64,000 bases of DNA from BOG-908 sp963692875 (lineage in GTDB: Bacteria > Pseudomonadota > Alphaproteobacteria > Acetobacterales > Acetobacteraceae). This document shows positions 47,457-56,396 of this stretch, one piece after another. Position numbers and translations under genes: made by a program. Below the pieces are notes generated by a model that saw only the letters and a program-made list of their open reading frames with translations, searched no databases and was not told where the DNA came from. The stretch spans positions 3,596,001 to 3,660,000 of the forward strand of contig OZ240673.1 of assembly GCA_965198755.1 (NCBI GenBank). The letters are read 5' to 3'. Numbering within the stretch: the first letter of the stretch is position 1; every line of letters begins with the position of its first letter.

Positions 47457-48365
47457 ATGATGGGTGTGATCGGAAACCTCAGCTTCGACCAGTTGCGCGT
47501 GCTGGTCGCAATCGCGGACACGGGCAGCTTCTCCGCCGCCGGGCGAAAGCTTGGACGCGTCCAATCCGCAATCAGCCAGGCGATTGCGACGCTGGAAGCG
47601 GTACATGGCGTCGTGCTGTTTGACCGCAGCGGTCATCGGCCGCAGCTTACCGAGGTCGGGCGTGTACTCGTCGATCAGGCAAGGCTGGTGCTCGCCAGCG
47701 CCGCACGCTTCGAAGCTGTGGCAGCCGGGACGCGAGAGGGGCTGGAAGCCGAGCTAGCGCTGGCGATCGACCCGCTGGTACCAACCGCGCCGTTCATCGA
47801 CAGCCTGCTCGCGCTGAGCGAGAGCTTCCCCAACCTTCCGGTCAGCTTTTCGACCGAGGGGTTGGGCGGCTCGCTGCGGCGGTTGCGCAGCGGCTCGGTG
47901 GCGCTCGCGATCTGTCTGCTGCTGCCGGACGTTCCCGAGGACATTATCGCCTACAAGCTACTGCGAGTCGCCATGCAGCCCGTGGTGGCGCCCGGCCATC
48001 CTTTGGCGTCGCTTGGGCGCCCTGCCACGCGCGGCGACCTCGAACCCCATGTCCAACTCGTCCTGTCCGATCCGGTCGATCCTGCGGGCGCGGCCTATGG
48101 TCTTTTGAGCGCACGGTTGTGGCGCTTTGTGGATCTTGGCCGGCGGCTCGATTTCTTGCTTGCCGGATTTGGGTGGTGCCGGATGCCGGAACACCTCACT
48201 GCGGCGCCGATGTCTGAAGCAAAGTTGGTTGCGCTCAGGATCGCCGACGATCCGGCGCCCGGCGAAGGGCTAGTCATATACGCAGCACATCGGCGAGACC
48301 GCGCGCTGGGGCCTGCCGGTCGTTGGCTGCTCGACAGGCTGCGGCAGCGTTTCGCAACCCCCTGA
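47457..48365 (+). CDS. LysR-family transcriptional regulator
   Basis: The protein has 302 residues. The N-terminal winged helix-turn-helix is LRVLVAIADTGSFSAAGRKLGRVQSAISQAIATLE with the LysR pattern. A periplasmic-binding-protein-like effector domain follows from about residue 95. It is divergent from the dioxygenase/azoR pair and is probably their activator. Two ATGs in tandem open the frame. Confidence 0.92.
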   Translation: MMGVIGNLSFDQLRVLVAIADTGSFSAAGRKLGRVQSAISQAIATLEAVHGVVLFDRSGHRPQLTEVGRVLVDQARLVLASAARFEAVAAGTREGLEAELALAIDPLVPTAPFIDSLLALSESFPNLPVSFSTEGLGGSLRRLRSGSVALAICLLLPDVPEDIIAYKLLRVAMQPVVAPGHPLASLGRPATRGDLEPHVQLVLSDPVDPAGAAYGLLSARLWRFVDLGRRLDFLLAGFGWCRMPEHLTAAPMSEAKLVALRIADDPAPGEGLVIYAAHRRDRALGPAGRWLLDRLRQRFATP

Positions 48366-48444
48366 GCTCGTAACGGATACTAACGGATGGCCGGTCGGTC
48401 CGCGAGCCGTCCAGGAGACAGCCTGGTGGCGGTAGGTCATATTA

Positions 48445-48641
48445 TACCAACTGGCGTTAATATTGACTCATAGAAAGCAAGCAGTCCTTTTTTGAAAAAA
48501 AGGACCAAAAAACTTTTGACTCCGCTGTCGCGCGCTCTCCGGACAGGTTCGCGACAGCGGAGTCAAAAGTTTTTTGCTTCTTTTTTTCAAAAAAGAAGGC
48601 CTTGCTTGCTTCGGAACGGTCAACCTTAAGGCCGGTTGGTA
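48445..48641. repeat. Hairpin repeat with both MITE-like ends and 3-bp duplication
   Basis: TACCAACTGGC at the left and GCCGGTTGGTA at the right bound the unit. TTA lies directly outside both ends, as expected for a 3-bp target duplication. Inside are the GTCCT/AGGAC hairpin, the CTCCGCTGTCGCG core and its complement, and the CTTCT/AGAAG hairpin. It is the cleanest full copy. Confidence 0.9.
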
Positions 48642-48666
48642 TTAGGTTGTAACTCCCGCGGCCGGA

Positions 48667-48806
48667 ACAGAAAGCAAGGCCTGCTTTTTTGAAAAAAAGC
48701 AGCAAAAAACTTTTGTCCCTGCTGTCGCGGAGGTTTCTGCAGCGGGTACTCCAGGAAACAAAAGTTTTTTGGTTCTTTTTTTCAAAAAAGAACTGCTTGC
48801 CTTTGC
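48667..48806. repeat. Hairpin repeat without outer ends
   Basis: The copy has a CTGCT/AGCAG left hairpin, a CTGCTGTCGCGGAGG arm and a GGTTC/GAACT right hairpin. It follows the complete copy after only 25 bp. Confidence 0.85.
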
Positions 48807-48863
48807 CTGTCACAGGGCGGCCGGAGGCTTGCGTCACCCGTGCGACCGGGAAGCTCGACGTGC

Positions 48864-49685
48864 CTAGGCAGCTCGGTTTCGCGCGGCCGATTGATAACGC
48901 GAAGCGGGGATGCCCGTCTGGGTGGCGCCAAACAATGCGGCACGGGCAGCATCGTAAGCTTTCCACAGATTGCCGTCATGGACGGATGGCAGCGTGACGG
49001 CCTCACCCTGGTCGAAGCCGGCAAGTGCGGCGTCAACCATGTTTTCCGTGGTCATGACAGCTGCCGGGTCGAACGCCGAAAGTGGTATGCCTGCCTGGTC
49101 ATAAAACTCCGTTGCCACGCCTGCCGGAAGCACGACCTGCAGCTTCACGCCGGTGCCTGCAAGCTCCTCCTGCAGGCCGCGGCTGAAGTTCAGCACAAAG
49201 CCCTTGGTGCCGCTGTAGAGCGAAGTGATGGCGAGCGAGTGCAGAGCCATGACCGAGGAGATGTTGATGATCGCGCCCGCGTTTCGCGAGAGGAACGCCG
49301 GCAGGACCGCACGGGTGAGGCGTGTCAGCGCGGTGATGTTGAGCGCGATCGTGGAAGCCGCCTCTTCGGCGGACATGTCCACTGTGGCGCCGAGCTTGCC
49401 GTTGCCGGCGTTGTTCACGAGCATGGCGACGCGGGGGTTGGTGGCAAGGACGCCCTCGACCCGCTCCAGGTCGGCCTCCTTCGTCAGGTCGGCATCGATC
49501 ACTTCGACCTTGGCGCCATGAGCCTGCGACACCTTTGCCGAAAGGGTGTGCAGGCGTTCGGCGCGTCGGGCCACGAGAACAAGGTCAAAGCCGCGTGAAG
49601 CGAGGCGTTCGGCGTACACCGCGCCAATGCCCGAGGACGCTCCGGTGACGACGGCGACCGGCTTGTTGCTTGAACTGGATGACAC
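48864..49685 (-). CDS. SDR-family oxidoreductase
   Basis: The protein has about 273 residues. It shows VVTGASSGIGAVYAERLASRG, LVNNAGNGKLG, the Ser in INISSVMALHS and YSGTKGFVLNFS with the Tyr-Lys pair. It is a classical SDR of unknown substrate. GTG at 49685 was chosen because it follows TCGGGAA by about 9 bases; a TTG at 49715 is the only longer option and would overlap the candidate operator. It is divergent from a MarR regulator, which probably controls it. Confidence 0.88.
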   Translation of the reverse strand: MSSSSSNKPVAVVTGASSGIGAVYAERLASRGFDLVLVARRAERLHTLSAKVSQAHGAKVEVIDADLTKEADLERVEGVLATNPRVAMLVNNAGNGKLGATVDMSAEEAASTIALNITALTRLTRAVLPAFLSRNAGAIINISSVMALHSLAITSLYSGTKGFVLNFSRGLQEELAGTGVKLQVVLPAGVATEFYDQAGIPLSAFDPAAVMTTENMVDAALAGFDQGEAVTLPSVHDGNLWKAYDAARAALFGATQTGIPASRYQSAARNRAA

Positions 49686-49703
49686 GGCGGCATTCCCGAT
49701 TGA

Positions 49704-49715
49704 TTGAGTGCTCAA
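49704..49715. promoter_or_regulatory. Candidate MarR operator
   Basis: TTGAG-TG-CTCAA is a 12-base inverted repeat centred between the divergent SDR and MarR starts. A related half site, CGCTCAAC, lies about 40 bp away. MarR-type regulators often bind such palindromes in their own divergent promoter. The assignment is an inference. Confidence 0.4.
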
Positions 49716-49773
49716 CCAGTTAGCGTCGCATTACCCTCTTTGCAATGGTGAGGCGCTCAACTATTTTGTTGGA

Positions 49774-50340
49774 ATGGCAAAAGCGAAGGCGTTGCGAACG
49801 GCCGAAGCTGATGCCCGGTCTGACCAGAAAACTCTCCTGGCGCCGGCCGACCTCGTTTGTACCCACACGTCCCTCCGGCGCGCTGCGCGGCGGCTTGGCC
49901 AGCTGTATGACGAGGCGATCGCCCCGACCGGCCTGACGTCGTCGCAAGCCCTCCTGTTGGCGCAGATCGACGCGCTGAGTGCGTTCTATGGCGAGGGTGG
50001 ACCAACCTTGGGGGTTCTGGCCGACAGGTTGGCAATCCGGATTTCAGCCCTGACACACGCCCTGCGCCCCCTGGCCCGCGATGGCCTTGTCGAGGTTCGC
50101 CAGGATGATCAGGACCGGCGGGCGAAGCGCAGCGTCATGACCGCGCTGGGCAAAGCGCGGCACAAGCAGATGCTCGGGTTGTGGATGGACGCCAACAGTC
50201 GAGTTGAAGCGGCGCTCGGCGTTGCCTCGACGGAGAAACTCAGGGGCTTGGCCGATAGGATTGCTTCAGAAGACTTCCTTGATGCTTATACAGCGGGTGG
50301 AAGCCACGCCGGCACAAGAGCCGCGGCAACGCGCGGATGA
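49774..50340 (+). CDS. MarR-family transcriptional regulator
   Basis: The protein has about 188 residues with a winged-helix core: LVCTHTSLRRAARRLGQLYD, LTSSQALLLAQI, TLGVLADRLAIRISALTHAL as recognition region and GLVEVRQDDQDRRAKRSVM as wing with the usual DxRxK pattern. The ATG at 49774 is preferred; a GTG at 49708 would overlap the palindrome. It is divergent from an SDR gene and probably represses it until a phenolic or electrophilic ligand binds. Confidence 0.9.
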   Translation: MAKAKALRTAEADARSDQKTLLAPADLVCTHTSLRRAARRLGQLYDEAIAPTGLTSSQALLLAQIDALSAFYGEGGPTLGVLADRLAIRISALTHALRPLARDGLVEVRQDDQDRRAKRSVMTALGKARHKQMLGLWMDANSRVEAALGVASTEKLRGLADRIASEDFLDAYTAGGSHAGTRAAATRG

Positions 50341-50545
50341 CCCAGGCCCGGGAAAGCCCGGCCGTTCTCACTCGCGCGCTTGCATACGCTTCCGTTCCGT
50401 TATTCCCCAGACCCTAAAGCTGAAATGTCTGGATTATGGCACGATAAGCAGTCGCGTGCTCTGCCCTGGCTTGCACTCTGTGGTGCAGTAGCAAGCGGCA
50501 TCAGGGCCCCAGCCAGGGGCGACACTGAAAACCCAGCTCCCTCCG

Positions 50546-50671
50546 CTACTCTGACGCCTCGGCCATGGCCGGTGCGGGGCGTCGCCTTGAGCAGTCGCGG
50601 GCGGTGCTCTCGCGCCGCCGGTAGCTGTCGCCGCGGGTGGTCAGCACGTGGCTGTGGTGCAGCAGCGGAAC
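50546..50671 (-). pseudogene. istB: IS21-family istB C-terminal remnant
   Basis: The minus strand encodes PLLHHSHVLTTRGDSYRRRE, the conserved C-terminal segment of IstB helper ATPases, followed in a shifted frame by a basic HRPRLLKA-type end. The rest of istB and all of istA are missing. It is joined at its 5' side to a fragment of another gene. Confidence 0.6.
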
Positions 50672-50676
50672 CACTC

Positions 50677-50855
50677 TCCTCCGGGAAGAAAAGCTTGATG
50701 TGATCGTTCGCCGAGAGGCTGGCGACCTCGTGAAGGTCGTGCGCCGTGAAGCTGATCCGCAGCATGTTCGCGGGCAGCTTCGTGGCCGTCTCGCTGCTCA
50801 GGGTGCGGCGCCGGGTATCGTGACGATCCGCTCAAGCTGGTGCAGCGCCATCATG
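50677..50855 (-). pseudogene. Siderophore-interacting protein N-terminal remnant
   Basis: Frame 1 begins MMALHQLERIVT, and after a shift frame 3 continues ANMLRISFTAHDLHEVASL and SANDHIKLFFPEE. This is the FAD-binding N-terminus of a siderophore-interacting ferric reductase. A frameshift and the abrupt join to an istB fragment near 50672-50676 show that the gene is broken. It lies directly next to the stop of the minus-strand SDR. Confidence 0.6.
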
Positions 50856-51749
50856 TCAGGCTCCCGCGTGGGACGCGTCGGCAATGTCGGCGAGCAGCCC
50901 CGGACCATGCGGGTGCCAATCCAGCCGCTGCTGCGTGAGTTCGCTCGATGCTGACATGTCGTTTCCCACGAACGCCGACAGCCAGGTGAAGTGGGAAGCC
51001 GCCTCGTCCGGCGTCATGGATCGGACCGGCACGCCGACGCGGCGGCCGACTGCTTCGGCGATGTCGCGGAACGGGATCGCGCCTTCGGCCGTGGCATGAT
51101 AGCGGGCGCCTGGTTGCCGTCGCTCCAGCGCGAGCCGGAACAGGTGGGCTGTGTCGGACACATGCGTTCCGGACCAGCAGTTCAGGCCCTCGCCGACATA
51201 GGCAGAGACACCCTTCTTGCGAGCGAGCTCGATCACCTCGGTCACAAGGCCCTGCTTCCGGGTGTCGTGGATCTGGGAAAGCCGCACCACCGACACGTTG
51301 ACGCCACGCTCGGACAGCGCACGTCCGGCCAACTCGGATGCGACGCGCGGATTTACGTGGTCGGGATTGAAGAAATCCTCTGTCGCCGGCTCTCCCAACT
51401 TGGCCGTCCCCATGGCGGTGCCCGACGCGATGACGATCGGCCGCTGCGAGCCTTCCACAGCCGACCCCAGTGCCTCGATGGCCCGCTTGTCCTTCTGGCA
51501 GTTCTCCATGAAATGCGTGAAATCGTGGTCGAAGGCGGTGTGGATGATAGCATCGCAGCCGGCCGCTCCACGCCGCAGGCTTTCGAGGTCTTCGATGTCG
51601 CCGCGATGGGCTTCGGCGCCGGCAGCGCCGAGCGCCCTCATGCCGAAATCTGAGCGTGTCAGTCCGACGACCTGATGCCCGGCAGCGATCAATTCGGCAA
51701 GGATGGCGGACCCGATAAAGCCAGTCGAGCCGGTCAGAAAGACGCGCAT
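50856..51749 (-). CDS. NAD-dependent epimerase/SDR-like oxidoreductase
   Basis: The protein has about 297 residues in the atypical/extended SDR family. It begins MRVFLTGSTGFIGSAILAEL with the GxxGxxG motif, then AIIHTAFDH. The typical YxxxK is not obvious (FFNPDHVNPRVASELAGRAL), so the catalysis may be non-classical. Relatives are annotated as SDR oxidoreductases in single-gene operons next to regulators. The ATG at 51749 has a GGAG 9 bases upstream. It is divergent from an XRE regulator. Confidence 0.85.
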   Translation of the reverse strand: MRVFLTGSTGFIGSAILAELIAAGHQVVGLTRSDFGMRALGAAGAEAHRGDIEDLESLRRGAAGCDAIIHTAFDHDFTHFMENCQKDKRAIEALGSAVEGSQRPIVIASGTAMGTAKLGEPATEDFFNPDHVNPRVASELAGRALSERGVNVSVVRLSQIHDTRKQGLVTEVIELARKKGVSAYVGEGLNCWSGTHVSDTAHLFRLALERRQPGARYHATAEGAIPFRDIAEAVGRRVGVPVRSMTPDEAASHFTWLSAFVGNDMSASSELTQQRLDWHPHGPGLLADIADASHAGA

Positions 51750-51846
51750 TTGCAAGTACTCCGGTGTTGTTGCCCGGCTCTATCGCCCCTACCATCATAC
51801 GGTGAAGTAGTGATCTTATCGTATTATAATCACCAACAGGATCAGC

Positions 51847-52668
51847 ATGGAACTCAGGTCTGACAACCCGCTGGGCGACTACCTGCGGGACCGCCGCACC
51901 CGTCTTGATCCATCGGCTTTCGGTTTCTCGGTCAAACGTCGCCGGACCTCCGGCTTGCGCCGGGAAGAGGTGGCGCAGCGCGCCAACATCAGTCCGACCT
52001 GGTACACCTGGCTTGAGCAGGGCCGGGGAGGCGCCCCATCGCCCGATGTGTTGAACCGCATCGCCAGCGGCTTGATGCTGACCGACACCGAGCGCGAACA
52101 CCTCTTCATGCTCGGCCTGGGTCGTCCACCGGAGGTCCGTTACAAGGCCGCCGAGGGTGTAACGCCGCGTTTGCAACGGCTGCTGGACACGCTTGAGGTC
52201 AGTCCCGCGATCATCAAGACCGCGACCTGGGACGTTGTCGCATGGAACCGTGCGGCGACACTCGTGCTCACAGACTACGGCAAGCTCCCCCCGCAGCAGC
52301 GAAACATCCTCAGGCTTATGTTCGGCAATTCCCATGTTCGAGCCGCACAGGAGGATTGGGAAGGCGTAGCCCAATTCGTGGTAGCAGCATTCAGGGCGGA
52401 TGCGGCGCGCGCCGGCGCGGTGTCCGAAGTCAGCGAGCTGGTAGCGGAGCTTTGCGCGACAAGCCCCGAGTTCGAAGCCCTGTGGCGCGACAACGACGTT
52501 CGTGTTCACGGCGAGGGCACCAAGCGGCTACGGCACGCGACTCTCGGCGCCATCGAACTGGAATACTCCGGATTTGCCGTCGATGGCCGGCCTGACCTGG
52601 GCATGATCGTATACAACCCGGTTGATCGCTCTGTCGCTGAGCGTATCCGTTCGCTCTCGCGGTCATAA
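51847..52668 (+). CDS. XRE-type regulator with MmyB-like ligand domain
   Basis: The protein has 273 residues. An N-terminal helix-turn-helix covers about 8-80 (RRTSGLRREEVAQRANISPTWYTWLEQGRG). A C-terminal MmyB-like PAS-type ligand domain from about 105 has TWDVVAWNRAATLVLTDYG and NILRLMFG. The domain is thought to bind fatty-acid-like ligands. It is divergent from the SDR gene, a very common pair, and likely represses it. The 91-bp intergenic region is AT-rich and must hold both promoters. Confidence 0.93.
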   Translation: MELRSDNPLGDYLRDRRTRLDPSAFGFSVKRRRTSGLRREEVAQRANISPTWYTWLEQGRGGAPSPDVLNRIASGLMLTDTEREHLFMLGLGRPPEVRYKAAEGVTPRLQRLLDTLEVSPAIIKTATWDVVAWNRAATLVLTDYGKLPPQQRNILRLMFGNSHVRAAQEDWEGVAQFVVAAFRADAARAGAVSEVSELVAELCATSPEFEALWRDNDVRVHGEGTKRLRHATLGAIELEYSGFAVDGRPDLGMIVYNPVDRSVAERIRSLSRS

Positions 52669-52988
52669 CCACGGCAGTGAACTGTCCTGCGGCAGGTGCG
52701 GTTCAAACAAGTTTGTCTCGCAACATGTAACGTCGTGGATGGGCCGGAGGTAAGGCCTTGTGCCGCCGCTAACCTGGCTGACATGTATCTTCGGTTCCGC
52801 TGCTTGCGGACCTTGTCGTCCTGCGTGGCGTAGAACACCTTGCTCTGCTGGCCCAACCGAACAGAGTACCCGTCAAGCCCGCCTTTTTGCCAAGATGGAG
52901 TGACTTCGCCCGGCAAGGCCGGCCACGATCGATCGAATCACGCTCCGGTGCAACGCTTCCTCGGCCGCGCAGAACCAACCTCCAGAAA
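52669..52988. other. Intergenic stretch, nothing recognised
   Basis: This 320-bp gap separates the XRE regulator from the convergent DUF1329 gene. Minus-strand frames read through but show no motif. No terminator hairpin or repeat copy is visible. Confidence 0.3.
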
Positions 52989-54341
52989 TCATCGCAGCGA
53001 CTCGGCGGCCATCGCGTCGGGCCCGAACGCGTCGGCGGGGTGCATTGCCGTCAGCTTGTATTGTCCGGGTGTGAAAACGAAATCGTAGCAGTATCCGCCT
53101 TGAATGAGGTCGTAGAAGAACTCGCTGCCGCCGATCACCGCCGGAACACCCGGCATCGCCATCATCGTCGCTTGGGCAAACTTCCAGAGTTTGCCGTCCT
53201 CGTCCCAGCCCTCGCTGTACACGGCTAGCCAGGTATCCTCGTCCAGGTAGAAGCGCCGCCGGGGTGCGACGTGGTGCCGGCCGGGCGCCAGCGTGCCCTC
53301 GACCACCCAGACGCGATGCAGCTCGTAACGCAACTCGTCCTGGTTGGCGTGCGCCGGCCCCATCGCTCGCGCGGCCGGGACGAGCGCCAGCCGATTGTTG
53401 TTGTAGGGCACGAACATCTCGCGCTTGCCAAGCAGGCGGAACACGTAACGGTCCTGCCCGCCGAAGAACAGGTAGTAGTCGTCCATCGACTCGTAGCCGG
53501 CGGCGTTCGGGTCCGGCGTGTCGTAGGAAAACGAGGGTGCGCGGCGCACCCGGTGTTCGCCGGGATGGTTCAGCCAGGCGACAAAGGGCGATGCGGACAC
53601 GTCGAGCGGCTGCCAGCCGATGTAGCCCTGGCCGACAAGGGTCGCGGGGGCGTCCATCAACCGGCGGGTCTTGAAGTAATACTTGCCGACGCTCTCCGGC
53701 GTGGCGCCCGGCGCGTAGTAGGGAAAGTCGGTGATCTCGTCGTAGCCGGCGGTCAGCTCGGTGGTGCCGTCCCCCGGGGCTACGTAGGTGCGTATGTGCG
53801 CCTCACGGGCCGCACCCCAGAACGCGAGAAGATGGTTCCACATCGCCTCGGCGCCGTTGCCAGGGATCGGGAACGGAATGCCGCCGGCCGCACCTGCGAC
53901 GCCCTGGGCGATGCCGGACGCCGCGGCGTGGGCACGCACCGCGTTGCGCGCGACGGCCGCGTAGACCGACGGCGGAAAGGCCGCGGTGCGGCGTGTCGCG
54001 AAGACATGCATGCGGTAGTCGGGGTAACGTCGAAACAGCGCCAGCGCCCCCTCGGGAAGCCGGTCGGCCTGTGCCTGGACGTTGGAGGGGTCGATCGTAA
54101 ACAGCTCCCGGTCGCGGGCGAACGGGTCAGTCCAGGGCAGGCCGGTGGGCGAGGGCGGTCCGACCAGGCCGCCAGTCCAGGGCGGGATGGTGCCGGCCTG
54201 GTTGCCGGCCCGCTCGGCGCCCAGTGGGGTCAGGCGGCCCTGCAGCGCCGCCGCCGCTTCGGGCGTCACCGCGGCGTGCGCGCCGGCCGCACCAAACGCC
54301 AATGTGCCAGCCGCCAGCATGCGCCGCGTTCTCGTGCTCAT
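52989..54341 (-). CDS. DUF1329-family periplasmic protein
   Basis: The protein has 450 residues with a signal peptide (LAAGTLAFGAAGAHAAVT). The rest matches the DUF1329 family: PLGAERAGNQAGTIPPWTGG, IPFPIPGNGAEAMWNHLLAF, YNNNRLALV, LRYELHRVWVVEGTLAPGRHH and the end FFYDLIQGGYCYDF. DUF1329 proteins have an LolA/LppX-like shell and are thought to carry hydrophobic compounds across the periplasm. It is divergent from a DUF1302 gene, its usual partner, with a repeat in between. Confidence 0.92.
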   Translation of the reverse strand: MSTRTRRMLAAGTLAFGAAGAHAAVTPEAAAALQGRLTPLGAERAGNQAGTIPPWTGGLVGPPSPTGLPWTDPFARDRELFTIDPSNVQAQADRLPEGALALFRRYPDYRMHVFATRRTAAFPPSVYAAVARNAVRAHAAASGIAQGVAGAAGGIPFPIPGNGAEAMWNHLLAFWGAAREAHIRTYVAPGDGTTELTAGYDEITDFPYYAPGATPESVGKYYFKTRRLMDAPATLVGQGYIGWQPLDVSASPFVAWLNHPGEHRVRRAPSFSYDTPDPNAAGYESMDDYYLFFGGQDRYVFRLLGKREMFVPYNNNRLALVPAARAMGPAHANQDELRYELHRVWVVEGTLAPGRHHVAPRRRFYLDEDTWLAVYSEGWDEDGKLWKFAQATMMAMPGVPAVIGGSEFFYDLIQGGYCYDFVFTPGQYKLTAMHPADAFGPDAMAAESLR

Positions 54342-54399
54342 GCGGCCGACATCGCACGCCGCGCCGTGGCCCGAAAGCCCGCGTGCGGAGGCCCGGTGA

Positions 54400-54545
54400 C
54401 AAGCGAAGCAAGCGGTTCTTTTTTGAAAAAAAGAACCAAAAAACTTGTGTTCCCGTGCGCGCGCGCTGCAAGAAACTCCGCGACAGCCGGACCAAAAGTC
54501 TTTTGCTTCTTTTCTTCAGAAAAGAAGGTCTTGCCTTCCCTGCCC
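54400..54545. repeat. Hairpin repeat, full copy in divergent promoter region
   Basis: The copy has a GGTTC/GAACC left hairpin, a CTCCGCGACAGCCGG arm and a CTTCT/AGAAG right hairpin with a TTCAGA loop. It fills the region between the divergent DUF1329 and DUF1302 genes and supplies the upstream GAAGG of the latter. Confidence 0.82.
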
Positions 54546-56105
54546 AAAGCGGCCGCCCTGGCCTGTAGTGTCCTCTGCGGCCTAACCGGTCCCGCCGCTG
54601 CCGCCGACCTGGGCACGATCGGCGGTTTCGACGTGCGCCTGGACACCGGGCTGGGCGTGTCGCTCGGCCTGCGCGTCGCCCCGCAAGACCCTGCCCTGCT
54701 GGACGCGGTTAACGCCGACGACGGCGACCGCGCCTTCGGCCAAGGCCCCATCTCCGAACGCCTGGACGTGTCGGAAACGCTGGACGCCACGAGCGGTGCG
54801 TTCGGCGTGGAGGTCGGCGCCGATGGCTGGTACGACGCGGCGTATCACGGCACGGACGCCAACCGTTCGCCCGCTACCTTCAACCCCGTCACCGCCGCCC
54901 ACGATACGTTCCCAGCCGACGTGCGCCGCCTGATGGGCGGCACGGTCGAACTCGGGCCCGCCTACGTCCGCTACAAGTTCGACCTGGACGGCTTGCCCGT
55001 CAGCCTCAGGGTCGGGCGGCAGACCCTGCTATGGGGCGAGAGCCTGTTCTTCGCGCAGGACGGCATCGCCGGCGCGCAGGCCCCGTTGGACCTGATCAAG
55101 GCGGCGAGTCAGCCTTTGGCTCCGGCCCATGACCTATACCTGCCCGTGGCACAGGCCGACCTCCGGGTGCAACTGCCCTTGGGCCTGTCTCTGGAGGCAT
55201 ACGACCAGGCGGAGTGGCGGCGGGACCGTATCCCGGGGGTCGCCAGCTATTTCAGCACCAGCGACGTGCTGGACACCGGCGGCCAGCGCCTGTTCACCGC
55301 CGGCGGCGGCGCCCTGTTCCGGGCGCAGGACGACACCCCGCCGGCCGCCGGACTGGGCCAGTTCGGGGTCGCGTTGCTGCGCGACGGCGGCACGCTCGGC
55401 CTCGGGCTATACGCGCTGCGCTATGACGCGAAGTCGCCGGCCACCGAGCTGGGCGCGGCGCAGGGCACCTACCGGTTGGCGTTCCCGCAGGGCATCGACC
55501 TGCTTGGGGCCAGCGTCAGCACCTACGCGGGTGACGCCACGCTGGCCGGCGAGGTGTCGTTCCGGCGCAACCTGCCGCTGGTCAGCCGTTTCCAACCGCT
55601 GGCGCCGAGCCTGTTGCCGACGGCGACCGCAGTGCAGGCCCTGCCGCCGCCGCTGCAGGCAGGTTTTGCCACCGGCCAGACCCTCACCGGCCTTGCGTCC
55701 TACGAACGCCTGCTGCCGCCTGGACGGCTGTGGGACACGGCGAACCTGCAAGCCGAGGCGGCCGCGACGCAGCTGGTGTCCGTGCAGACCAACCCCGGTA
55801 ACCGCCTGCCGGGCTCCACCGCCTTTAGCTCGGCCCTGCAGGTAGTGCTGACACCCACCTGGTACAATGTGCGCCGGGACCTTAACATGTCGCTGCCGAC
55901 CGGGTTCAGGATCGGCCTGGCCGGCAAATCGAGCGTCGATGCCGGCGAGGACGCGGGTACCGGCACCTTCACGCTCGGCGTCTCGGCCACGTACCGGACG
56001 GTGTGGCAGGCCGGCCTGTCGTACACTCGCTACCTCGGCGGGCCCCGCCTGCAGCCGTTAGCGGACCGCGATTTCGTGTTGCTCTCCCTTGTCAGGACGT
56101 TCTAG
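54531..56105 (+). CDS. DUF1302-family outer-membrane beta-barrel protein
   Basis: The product has about 524 residues with a signal peptide (AAALACSVLCGLTGPAAAAD). Beta-rich sequence follows, with DVRLDTGLGVSLGLRVAP, RYKFDLDGLPVSLRVGRQTLLWGES, and a C-terminal Phe (LVRTF) typical of outer-membrane barrels. DUF1302 proteins are FadL-like porins for hydrophobic substrates and usually pair with DUF1329. The frame is open from 53271 but that part is antisense to DUF1329. TTG 54531 lies 2 bases after the repeat's GAAGG; the exact start is uncertain. Confidence 0.85.
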   Translation: MPSLPKAAALACSVLCGLTGPAAAADLGTIGGFDVRLDTGLGVSLGLRVAPQDPALLDAVNADDGDRAFGQGPISERLDVSETLDATSGAFGVEVGADGWYDAAYHGTDANRSPATFNPVTAAHDTFPADVRRLMGGTVELGPAYVRYKFDLDGLPVSLRVGRQTLLWGESLFFAQDGIAGAQAPLDLIKAASQPLAPAHDLYLPVAQADLRVQLPLGLSLEAYDQAEWRRDRIPGVASYFSTSDVLDTGGQRLFTAGGGALFRAQDDTPPAAGLGQFGVALLRDGGTLGLGLYALRYDAKSPATELGAAQGTYRLAFPQGIDLLGASVSTYAGDATLAGEVSFRRNLPLVSRFQPLAPSLLPTATAVQALPPPLQAGFATGQTLTGLASYERLLPPGRLWDTANLQAEAAATQLVSVQTNPGNRLPGSTAFSSALQVVLTPTWYNVRRDLNMSLPTGFRIGLAGKSSVDAGEDAGTGTFTLGVSATYRTVWQAGLSYTRYLGGPRLQPLADRDFVLLSLVRTF

Positions 56106-56214
56106 CGCAGGCCAAACAAGGCAAGACGAGCCGTTATTTTTGCGGCAGGACTGGAGGCTACCCTCAAGCGCGCGTCTGGCTTGTAGCGTGGCACCTCAGC
56201 CTTGCGCGACGGCG

Positions 56215-56396
56215 CTGGCGGGCCAACCGGCGTAAAGGTTGACCGTTCCACAGCAAGCAAGGCCTTCTTTTTTGAAAAAAAGAAGCAAAAAACTTTTGAC
56301 TCCGCTGTCGCGCGCTCTCCGGAGAAGTCCGCGACAACGGAGTCAAAAATTTTTTGGTTTTTTTTCAAAAAAGAACCGCTTGGCTTCCTGCTACCA
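56215..56396. repeat. Hairpin repeat with one MITE-like end
   Basis: The left outer end is CCAACCGGCGTAAAGGTTGACC, the complement of the right end of other copies, with the terminal TA lost. A CCTTCT/AGAAGC hairpin, CTCCGCTGTCGCG core, GCGACAACGGAG arm and a degenerate right hairpin follow. The remaining gap to the sigma gene at 56558 holds nothing else recognisable. Confidence 0.82.

Noticed and set aside
53271..54530. 420-codon upstream extension of the DUF1302 frame
   Set aside because: It is antisense to DUF1329 and includes a repeat; the signal peptide marks the real start.
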